A stretch of DNA of 64,000 nt from Panagrolaimus kolymaensis (taxonomy: Eukaryota; Nematoda; Chromadorea; Rhabditida; Panagrolaimidae), in the NCBI GenBank assembly GCA_028622995.1, contig JAJQJQ010000011.1:3720001-3784000 (forward strand). Reading direction: 5' to 3'. A model generated the notes under the pieces. The model worked only from the letters and a program-made list of their open reading frames with translations. It ran no database searches and was not told the DNA's origin. Shown here in pieces: positions 11,001 to 23,000 of this stretch (position 1 is its first letter; the number at the start of each line of letters is the position of its first letter). Both the position numbers and the translations under genes were made by a program.

Positions 11001-14000
11001 AATAGGAATAAAAATATATTCTTTAAAGTAAGCATAAAGGCCTCGATCAAACCCTCTCCAAATTTTTGAATATAACGCAACTCGAGCAAGACAAATAGGG
11101 CCTTCAGGAGGTTTCATATTATCAAGTCTTGCAAAAATCGATTGATAACCAAAAATGACGACGTATTTTAAATGGAAGAATGATCCTAGAAATTATTTAA
11201 TTAGCAAAGGGGATTTGATTTTTAGCTTTACCAAGAGCCATCCCAAGAGTTACAAATTCATTTTTGGGTAATTTAAAAGCAAACTGATAATCCATTAACA
11301 TTGCTTCGAAATAGAAAAAATATAGGATGGATTCGGTTAAAATCCACCAAAATGCAATTCGTGCAATAAAAATTAACGTTTTCTTCCAATTTCGTGGTTG
11401 TGTTTTTCGTTCTTTTAATTGCTTTTCAAATTCGGGATATAAAACAATCACTGATATTTGATATGGTTGATAAAAGGAATAAAAAAGCATTCGAGTTAAA
11501 ATTTCAATCGCTGAAGCAGTTTCCAATTCTGGTACAGCTTTTCGGCTCCATTCTAAGCAAAATGAAATGTAAGAAAGTAGGGTGTAACTAACAAAAAGAA
11601 GAACGAGAAAAGGATCATCACTAAGAGAACTGGTGAAATTCATAATAAATACCAAAACTGGAAGAGAAGCGATCCAAACGCATCGCCATGATCTAGAATT
11701 TGTTATTTAAATTTTTCCACTTCATTTTTTTTATTACCTAGTATAATAAGTTGTAGCAAATAATACTAAACCTTGAAGTAATGAGATAAATAATAATTGT
11801 GGAGTATACATATATGCGCTAGCTGCTATTGAATATGCAATCATTCCATAAGTCCATATTTTGTTTGGTAAAATTTTCTCTCCAACATTGAATAGAATTG
11901 AATGCAATGCTAAAAATGGAAGGCATTGAAAAGCATGAGGTCTCCATCGAAACCATTCCCAATTTGTATCATCCTAGAATTCAAATTTTAGTTTAACTCC
12001 AAAAAAACGATGTTACTCTAAATCGTTGTCCAACAATGGGAAGATTGTGAACACTAGCCATATGTCCAATTTTGAATTGAAACTTTGTTGATGCCGACCA
12101 CACGCAATACCAAGCATATGCGACACTTGCAATAGTAATAATAAAACATAATTTAATTTCTGGTAATGCTGGATACGAAAACAATGATTTTCTCTTTAAA
12201 ATTCCTTTAGGTTGTTGCTTATTCATGATATCAAAAAATGATGCGAAGTGAAGAGAAAAGTGACCACGATTCAAAATCGATGGATGAAACACTGAAAGAG
12301 CATTTCGATATTCACTTCAATCCTTCCAACAAGTCAGCGAAAAAAAAGAAATCATGCGCGACCTTTTGAAAAACGAGGCCATTTTTTACAAGTAACAAAT
12401 CAACGTCGTCGTTTGTCCGACGTGATGATCGCACGCATTTGACCATGAGATGATGACGACGATGGATTTGACTGTTAGGGAGCTACCAGCAAAGACCCAT
12501 GTCTCTTGCGTGATGGGCATCGATTATGGTTTTTATCTTTTTTTCTATTTCAAAAAATTGCCATCAAAATATTATGTATCAAAGAAATTTATCGACCCCT
12601 TGATTTTTTTTGCTCCGTTAACTTTTTGCATCTTTTTTTCATTTTGCCGCAATCATTATATTTAAAAAAACAATTTTTCACAAAAATGCATTTTTCTTTC
12701 TTTTTTCTTCTCTATGTTACATATACATACACTTATTTCTTTGATCCAAAACCTGTTTAATGAGCAGAAAAAAAATAAGCTCCAAACCAACTTTTTTTTC
12801 TGTGGTTTGGGCGCGCCCGGTTTCAAATTTTAAAACTATATAAAAGGAGAGGAAGACATATTAATGAGAGAAATATTGAGAGAGAAAAAGAAGAGGTAAA
12901 TAAATGCATCGGGGTAAAAATGTGTAAAAAAAATTATAACCGATAATGAGTTTTTGGTTGGTTGGTGGAGGGCAGAGCGTGAAGCACTTTTTAATTACAT
13001 CTTAGAAAAAAATTAAAACCGGAAGAAATTTTTTATAGGAAATGAAAAAAGATCCGTCAGCCACGGCGATTGTGGCGACGATGAATTTCAATGTGATTCA
13101 GGTGAATGCATTCCACAAAATGCAAAATGTAATCGCAAATATGAGTGTAAAGATGGTAGCGACGAACTTCAATGCGGTATAAATAAGCACAAAGATTTTA
13201 AGATAAAGCAAAAAACAAACAACGTTTTTTAGATTATTTCTTAGCTCATAGTCGAGCTCAACAACAATCAACTGGACAACAACATCAACAAAATCATCAG
13301 TCACAGCCACATCCGCAACAGCATCATTCAAATCATGTTGATGAAGCTCCTGATCCTCGAAACTCTAGAATTCATGAATGCAATGATAATGAATTCCGTT
13401 GCCCTTATCTTCCACATACTCGTTGCATTCATTATGAAAAGCTTTGCGATGGCGTGGATGGTAAATTTTTAAAAAACATTTACATAAAATTATTAACTAA
13501 CAAACTCGAATAATTAATTATTTGTTAGTTTAAACTTTATAAAAACTAGTTTAAAGTTTATAAAAATTAAACTAACTAAACATTAAAAATTTAAAATAAT
13601 AATTTTAACAAAAAATAAAAATTAAAAATTTTTTAAATTTATTCTAATAATAATTTCTGTTTTGGATTGTGGTGATAACAGCGATGAACAAAAATGTGAA
13701 TCTGGAAGCATTGAAGATTGTGCAGCTGGTGAATTCCAATGCCATAATGGACAATGCATAGCTGGAGATCTAAAATGCAATCATAAATACGGTAAACTCT
13801 ATTAAATTATTTTTTTTTAAAATAGGCCGAATTAATCAATCGGGTTTAGAGTGTGAGGATGGGAGCGACGAAACAAGCTGCGAATATTTTATTACATCAC
13901 AAAAACGACGTGAAAGTGAAAAACATTCAGATAATCAAATAGGCGAAGCTCATCCTGCTATTTCGAGAGAAGAAGCTGAAAGGGAACGACAAATGCATGA

Positions 14001-17000
14001 ACGCGAACAAGAATTAAAGCGAAGAGAACAGGAAGAAACTCGAAGAGAGTCAGAAGAACGTCGACGAGAAGGCGAAGAACGAAGACGCGAAGAAGAATTG
14101 CGCCGACGAGAAGGAGATGAAAGAAGAAAGGAAGAAGAAGAACGACGGCGTCATCAGGCAAGTCCTTTCAAAATAAACAAGTGATTTACGAGGTAATATA
14201 AAAAATATTTATTTCAGGAATTTAGCACCAATGTTGTCCACTCCAATGCTCCACCAACAATTCAATTTAATCAAGAATATGATGACGCAAGTTGTCTTGA
14301 TCATGAATTCCAATGTGACACAGGAGAATGCATTGATAAGCGACGACTATGTGATACGCGCAGCGATTGTTTAGATTCTTCCGATGAAAGGGATTGCCAA
14401 AATGGGCGTCATATTGATTCCAGTCGTCCAGGAGCCTTGCCTCCTGCACCACCAGTAATAGAAGATGATTGGCCTGATCTTCCCGAAGATGAGCCTTATG
14501 ATCCTGAAGATCCTTATATTCCACCAACTCAGCCACCAGTTACTCAAGCTGCTCCAACACCACCTCCACGTGCTCCAGCTCCTCCTCAAAGACCAGGTAT
14601 GGTTCATGTTTTAATCTTCTTTTTTTTTATTTTCCCCACATAAAACAATGGTTCTGAAACAAGCTTATTTTTATTTTCTCTCTTATCACTAAAATTTTTT
14701 GCATTCTTCCAAATACCTTTGCATTAATTTTTTAATATATTTATTTCTTCCTTTTTTGACAAAATAAATTGTACAGCTTCCTTTTTTGGAGAGGCGTTTT
14801 ATTGTTTTAAAAAAATGGAAGGAGCTTTTTTGATTATTATTTTTCTTTTTCTTCTTTGATTCATTTTAAATTTTTGTTTTCTGTTGTCTGATTTCCGTTT
14901 GAATGCTTTCTTCCTTCCATTTTTTTTGTTGTTGTAAGAAAACGCTTCAAGTTTATCAATTACAGCTTTCTAAGAAAAAAAAGAGCAATCGAAGCGGTCG
15001 AAATAATCATGAAACAGCCCATTGTTATTGCAATAAAAAAATAATATGGGCAATGTTATTATTATTGTGGAGTCTTTCTCAACAAGGATGGAACGAAGAT
15101 GAGTAGTTGGAAATTTGTTTCTTTTGAATGTAAAGTTTATTTAAGAAAAAAAGATTATGATAGAAAGCTTAGAAGCTGTTAGGATTATTTTTATCTTTAT
15201 GCCATTATTTGCCATTTTTACCAGATTTTTTTATGTTCGAAAATTTTATAGTTGCACCCTTCTTCCATTCTTCATGTTGCAAGTCTAATACTTTTGCAAG
15301 CCGATTATGCCATTTTTCTTTTATAGAAGATACTTAGAGTTTCAATTGGTAATAATAACAATAATCAAAAACTCTTCTTTCTTTTTTCTTTTAAATTCTT
15401 GCAAAAAATAATCATCAATTTAATTCTTACTTTTTCAACAAAAAACTTGTCGTTGTTTCTCTTCAATCAAAAACCGCTAAAAAGAAGAAGAAAAAAGCCA
15501 TTTATGGTTCCGACTTTTTTTCATTTTGCCTGAGGCTGCTTTTCTTTGCCAAAAAGGTATGTCTATGTCAACGACGAAGACAACAATCACAGCAGCAAGC
15601 CATTGTGTAATAAGGGGCGTTTTTTAGGCTACTCTCGATAACTTTTTTTGAAGTTTCTCCACAGGAGGTTTTCATTTCACATACATAGGGTCAAGGACCT
15701 TTAAACTTTGCAACATTTTTGAGATTATTGTTTAAATTTTTTAACATTGGCTTTCTTTTAGTGTTGATATAAAACAGGCTCTATTTTTTTGCTTCCATTT
15801 TTTCTCATTACTTTTCGAAAGGTTTAAATTTTGAAAAAAAAAGTTAATTCGCATTAAAGTCTAAACTCGTATCACACAGAGAAAAAAAAATTTGATAACT
15901 AAAGTGTTTCTATTTTTTTCTTTAAAATCATTCATTTTTATTTTAAAAAAAATTTCATTAGTAATAGTTTTTTAATTTATAATTTTTTAGTTATGTCTAG
16001 TTATAATTTATGTTTTATTTGAGTTTTTGATTTAAAAGCAAACCCTTGAAAAGAAAATTATTTTTAAAAAAAGTTGAAAAGTTAGTTCATTAATAACTTT
16101 ACTTTGTTATTCCAAAAGAATTTCATACCATAAAAGGAAGTCCCTGAAAGGCCTTAACAAACGTGCCTTAATTTACTGTATAATTTACCACTTCCTCTTG
16201 TTTACCCATTTCTTCCATTTGTTTGTGCTATTACTTTTTTGTTCTATGTTTTTTTGGATGTTGTTTATATTAAAAAAAGTCATATATTAAACGTAATGTC
16301 CTTTAATTAAATTTATCTTTGATTGGGAAGCAGCTGATCACCAAAACAATACCTAATCCTTCAAAAAGAGCACACAGGTGTTGTTACTAACGTTTATCGC
16401 CTTTTCTCTTTTTCTTTTATTTTGCCAATTTCAACAAGAAAGAAATCAATCTTTCAATCGCTTTTATAAAATATAATTCAATTATTCCTTTTTTCAAAGC
16501 CATCCCTCTCTTTATCTGTTTCTCAAAAGCGATATAATGCATTATACTTTTAGTTAATGCCAAAAAAAATTTTTTGCGAAATATTTTAAAACAATTGGTT
16601 CATGTCACTTTGATTTGAAACCTTTTTTACTTCTCAAGAATTTTCCTTCGCGATCCCTAATGCTTTAAAAAGAAAATAAATATTATATATATCAAGCTTC
16701 CTACTCCTTAAACAACCAACAATTTTACGACTTTTTGCATCAGCAACAAAAAAAACATTCACCACTTTTTTCTTCTTCCATCTTCCCTTTTTTTCTTATC
16801 TTTTTTTTTCTTCAACATCACAGACACTTAAAATTGTTGACCATTATTGTTGTTTGTCATCAAAAGAAAGTTTGTATTAGCCATTAAAATGACAGACGTT
16901 TTTTTTTTTATTTTTTGGTAACGTTGAAAAGTAAAAAAAATTTTGTTGATAAAAAACTGGACTTTCATTGACTGATTGAAATTGAAAGATGGGTGACACG

Positions 17001-20000
17001 TTTTTTAAGGGTGCGGTTTTAAAAATGAAGAGTTATTAATTTATAATTTACTTGTCGCCTTGTTATTTATTGTCAACCAATAATTTGAGAAATAGATCTT
17101 TAAATCTTTTTTCCCACAGCTTTTTTCTATCTTTTTTCTCTTTTGCAAAATAAGTGACGAACATCATTCAACGACGTCTCGATTACGATTACCCTTTCTT
17201 TCGCCTCCATTTTTTTTGCAAACCTTCTTTTATTATCTCTGCTTCAAAAAAAATATGAGTGAATGAGAATGATTTTTAAGCTTCTGTAAAAAAAGTTTTT
17301 TGTTTACTTTTTTTGCTCCTTCTTGTTTGCAGTTTTTATTTTTGTCTAAAGGATGAAAAAAAGCGAGAATAGCTGGACTTGCACGTTTTACTTTTGTTTT
17401 GTCTTCTTTCTTTCTCCCACTCATCTTCGTTTGGTATAAAATTTGATAGCCTAGAGGGTTACAAAAAAATATATATCCTTTCAAGATCATCATCGTCTTC
17501 CACGATAACTTCAAATGAAAAGCAAATGGATGGAAGACATCTGGTCGTGTTCATTTCTAAAATCAAAGCTCTCGTTCTTCGTTTTTTTTGTCATGCTTAT
17601 TTTTGTGAATCTTAAATGACTCCCACCTTTTGCAATTAATCGACACTTATAAAAAACTTTAAAAAGTTCTTTTGGAATTGAAAAAAAGAAAAATGAGGCG
17701 TTGTCCAGATGTTTTCACCGTTTGAAATTGTTGCCTTATTTCATTTTGAATCATCTTTTGTGGCGGCAACGCTTTTTACGCTTTCCTTTTCATCTAACTA
17801 ACCATTCCATATCATCAATCGTCTTCAGTTTTTTCTTACACTATTTCAAGAGAAGTCGTTGCAAAAAATGAATGTTTTTTGTTTTAATTTTTTTCTTCTT
17901 ATTTTATTTGTGATCCTTTCCTTCCGGTTTCACTGTTCTTTTTTCTTTATGTTTCAATTATTCCAACACGTTTATTTTAAGTTTTTAAAAAGCTTTGTCA
18001 ACCATTTTATTAAAAACTTTTGTATTGGACATTGATTTAGTAGATTTGCAATGAGGTATCAAAATGAAGGATAGAATTCCTTCCATGATAAAAATATACT
18101 ATCTGGCCAATGGGTTTTTTTTATCGCAAAACTAGCATTTCTATTTATTTTTTTGTTATTTCCCCTAATCCAACTCTTTTTTTTAAAGTTTTCTTGTTGA
18201 CTCAGCTTCACAAATCATTTGGTTTTAATTAATGGCAAAATTAAGATGCCAAAAAATAACTTTAAGGAAAAAAGAGAGATATATTTTTTGCAATATTTAT
18301 TTCTCTATCTCAAGGTTGTCACCTCGTTTATTGTTTTGAACACTCTTGATCGATTCAGGTTGACTGACTTATTATGAACGCGCCATTTGACGACGACGGC
18401 GACGACGATGACTTCCCAAATTAATGCATTCCAGCCGCAGGCGTCAATAATCAGTAGCGATAGGATAGTGCGGCAGCAGCGCAAAATATATTTTTACATG
18501 TTGTCTCCATTTTTAAGGCGTGCCTTTTATATTTCATAAATAATGGGAGATGGATGTAATGATGATATGTAAGAGAATAACCACCACCACGGGAGAAGAA
18601 GAAGAAAGAAGACAACATGATGTTGTTATTTGCCTTTTTTGTCTTTTGCCTTTAACCACATTAGAATCGAAGAGAAATGTACATCGTTCAAATTATCAGA
18701 AACTTCAAAACCCTTTAATAAAAACTAAATACAATTGAAAGAAAAGAAAACTTTTTTTGCACCGCAATAATTTTTGCCGTAAATGAAGAAAGAACCCTTT
18801 CTCTCTCTATCATAAATAAATTTCTGTGATTTTTGTCGTCGTTGTCTTCGTCCATTTTTATCGTTCCAAATAATTGTTCACAGCCGCCAGCCATAGTTTC
18901 TAATGTCATTTTTAACACCACTTAAAAAGGCGATAATCAAAAAATAAAAAAAAGTGAGACAATAAAAAGCAATAATTTTTCCACCTATTTTTTTTATTAC
19001 TATAGCGTGAAAATAATAGAAAAGAATTTATCTTTCCTTCGTTCGTTTTTTTTTTATTATCCGAGCTGACAATTTTATATGTTTCTTATTTTTATTTTTA
19101 AATGATTCATCGCGAAATTAAAATTTTATATAACTTTTTTTTAAAATCTTGTCATTTTATTTTATTCTCTTTTAATTTGTAGCATGCCTCGGCTGCTCAT
19201 TCTTCTGGTTTTTTCTTTGCTTATAGCGAGCCATGAATGTTACAGGCATAAATCAAGAGGTTAGAGATTTGTTGATTCAGAACCATTCGTTTTATTTTTC
19301 CACCCCAGAAATTACTGTAAAAATATATTTATGATTGTTACTAAAAGTTGACCTTTTCTTTTTTACCAAAAGCAAAAAAGAAACCAAAAGTTAATTTACT
19401 GTTGTAATTTGTTTACATTTTTTAAAAACCAGTTTTATTAAACAAGATTTTGGTTTATTAATTTCTGTTTCACACATTTTTTGAATAGTTTTGAATGCAA
19501 AATTGGTATTAAACTTTTAACAACAAGCTTAATTTTTTTTACACTTTTCTTTAAGAAATAATATTAATTTTACTTATTATTCAAAAAAGCCCCCTTTCAT
19601 TATATATTTTTTAAATTTTAAATTAATTATTCTTAACATTTTTTTAGATGTAAACCGCGCCTCGTCCTCTGAAGGTTTGTTTCTTTATTCTATTTTATAT
19701 TCTATTTTATTTTTTACAAACACATTAAAACCAAAAACAAATCGAGAAAGAATGAGACAATTGTTGTGATTCGTTGACAATTGTTTTATTTTATTTTTTT
19801 CTGCAACCTTTTGTTGTTAAATAATGAAATGAGACACACATTTGTCTAGTTTCAATCAATTAACGTTTTATTTTTTGTTTCTTTCCGACGACAACGATAA
19901 AGACAAATGCAATGTAAAAAAGAAGAAGAGGAGAATCGAGTTTTCGAAAATTGCGTTGCACAAAACCGTTATTCCCCTTCTTCATCAACCAAATTTTTTC

Positions 20001-23000
20001 CTTCAAGAAAAATTTAAAAGCAAATTTAAAAAAATTCTTCCACGCAACAATAACTTTTTTGAAAAATAAAATTATGAAGCATTGATTATTAATTTTTATT
20101 TAGATTTACAAATTACCGTATATCCTCATGAGCATTCGGTTCGCGAAGGACGAGATGCATCATTCGAATGCCGAGCAAGAACCGCTGATAATGGAGTTTA
20201 TCCTGAAGTTAGATGGACTCGCGTTGGTGGACCTCTTCCAACTGCAGCTCATGAATCAGGTGGTCGTTTGACTTTTTCCACAACCTCTCAAGCTGATTCT
20301 GGTCGATATGTTTGTATTGCTCAACATAACGGCAGAGTTGCTGAAGCATATGCCACTTTAACAGTAAATTCATATGGTCCACAAGAATTACAACAATCTG
20401 CTCTTCCACAATCTGGCAGTTGTATGACTGATGAACGTGCATGTGGCACCAATGAATGTGTTAAGAGTGATTATGTTTGCGATGGTGAACCAGGTAAGAA
20501 AATGGATACATTATTATTAGGCATATAAAATAACTATTACGATTAGAAAACGAGCATAAAGGAATAAATAATACTAATATAAAATTCAGATTGTCGTGAT
20601 AGAAGTGATGAAATGAATTGCCCCGTTAAACGCCTTTGTGAACCCAATGAATTTAAATGCAACAATGATCGTTGTATCCAAAAAATGTGGCTTTGCGACG
20701 GAGGTGATTTTAAATTTTAAACACGAAAAAGTTTTAATGTATTTTATTTTTTTAGATGATGACTGTGGTGATAACAGTGACGAACAGAATTGCGGCGAAC
20801 GTAAAGCAGGAGAACTTTGTCAACCCACAGAATTCCGTTGCCGTGATGGCCGCCAATGCGTTCCTCAATCCTTCCAATGTGATGGAACTAATGGTAAGTA
20901 AACGAATAAATTTACTTTATATATGTTTATGAAAAAATTACAATTCATAAGGATTCATGAAATTTAAATCAAACTTTCACCAAAAATGAATCAAATCAAA
21001 AAAATTCAGATTGCCAGGATGGTAGCGATGAAGTCGGTTGTGTTCAACCCACAGTTGTTCAGCCTCCAGATTCCAATAAACAAGTACCACAAGGCGATAC
21101 ATTCCAACTCACATGTCGCGCTGTTGCCGTTCCTGAAGCTTACATCAATTGGCGTCTCAATTGGGGCCCAGTTTGTGATCCACCACGTTGTGTACAAGAA
21201 AGTGAAGGAGGTGTTGGAACTTTAACTGTTACCAATGCCCAACCCATGGATCAAGGAGCTTATACATGCGAAGCAATCAACGTCAAAGGCCGCGTTTTGG
21301 CTACTCCTGATTGCATTGTTAGAATTGTTAATTTGCCAGTACCAGAAAGACCTCCTCCACCACCACCTCCAGCTCCACCAGCACGTACTTGTCCACCATT
21401 GACTATGGGACAAAATTGTGAAGAATGCCGCCCTGGTGCTTTCAATCGGAATGATAAAGCTCCACATGGCTGTCTTAAATGCTTCTGCTTCGGTATCACC
21501 GAACAATGCAGATCATCTGATTGGTATCGAACTAAGGTAGGTCTATTAAAAATAATATTTTAAACAATTCTAAAAATGCTAAAAATATTTGTAATTTATT
21601 TCCCTATTGTTTTTATGTCTCTTGTTATTAAATAAGTAATTTTAGGATGCAGCTTGTGTAAGTAAACTTCTCCCTTACGTTTATTTGTCGATCACAGAAA
21701 AGTTTTATAATGTTTTAAAAGTTTTTTTATTCTGTCAAATTCCCTTTTTAAACCCATCTTTATTTCATTAACTTTTCCATTTAAAAATCAATCCTTAAAC
21801 ATTCTATCTACTTCGAAATCCCTTTTTGTAAATTAACATTTTCATTTTCTGCTAAAAATTCACTTTTACTTTTTCAAACTTTATTTTGAACCTTGAATTT
21901 TAGGAAAAACTTTTCTTTAATGGTGACAATGAAGGCGTCACTCTTTCAACTTTGGATGGAAGACAAGAAGATGCAAGCTTTGATTATCATCTTCAAGGCA
22001 TGATTACACATTCTCAACCTCATCGTCAAACTCTTTATTGGAATATGCCACAGCGATTCCGTGGAAATAAAGTCACCGCTTATGGCGGAACTATGGCTTT
22101 TGAAGTTCAATATAGCGGCACTGGACCCGTTAACAATGAACCATTGGTTGTTCTCAAAGGTAATGGCATCACCCTCGTTCATCGTAAAAAGGATCAATAT
22201 GGCCTCTTCCAACCTGATCGACCCATTCCAGTTACAGTTGAAACATATGAAGTTAGTTAGAAAACAGAGATTTGAAAAATTATTTTTAAATTTTTAAGGG
22301 AAGTTATGAACGTGAAAATGGAAACCCTGCATCTAGAGAAGATCTTTTAATGGTTCTCGCCGATCTCGATACCTTCCTTATTCGTGCAACTCATGTACCC
22401 AATCAAGTTTCAACCAGGTTTGTTTCAAATTTAAATATTAATAATTTATTTGTAAAATGTTTAAATACAAAAAATATTTTATATTAACTTTATGGGGCCT
22501 TTTCTTTTTCAATTAAAACTGCGACTAAAGTTTGAACAAAATGTTTCCAAATAATTAGTTTGAGTTCACGTTCATGAACATTTCCATCTTCCATATTTAC
22601 TGTGCATTGAAATTGTCGAACTAAAATTTCACCCAAAAGAAGAAAAAGTGCATCCATTCCAACATCGGATGAATCAGATTTGCTTGGAAATCTTCGACGC
22701 GGCGAATTTTCATCTGGGACTCGAAGTGAACTAGCATCCCTTCGAAACATTTTCATTGAATTTCTATCATTTCTTAAACTATTTATTGAATTTCCAGCTG
22801 ATAGAGAAATCCTTTTTGTTGCTTTGGTTTTGATAGGATAAAATTGAAGTCGTTTTTGGCGATAATTAATAATTTTATGTTCGCAATCTTCATCAATATA
22901 CCCTTTTTCGAGTAGCGTGCGTGCCAATTTATTTATAATTAATCTTAAAGTAAATCCTTCTTTCCCAAATGAAGATGGCTCTAAAAATTTACGCAATACT

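Noticed and set aside
12227..12292. Upstream start of the HHAT gene at 12292
   Set aside because: The first codon there is GTG directly after an acceptor AG, so it is more likely 5' UTR; the first ATG is at 12226.
5060..14596. The SEA/LDLRa half as a gene separate from perlecan
   Set aside because: SEA plus LDLRa is the known N-terminal order of perlecan, no stop follows exon 14218-14596 in the used frame before a donor, and its exit phase fits 19648 and 20104. I kept one gene but flagged the need for junction reads.
14903..15106. Open frame in the large perlecan intron
   Set aside because: Low-complexity, no phase-compatible splice sites and no recognisable domain.
20209..20442. Minus-strand open frames opposite perlecan and RalGAP exons
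   Set aside because: They mirror strongly coding exons and have no splice or homology support.
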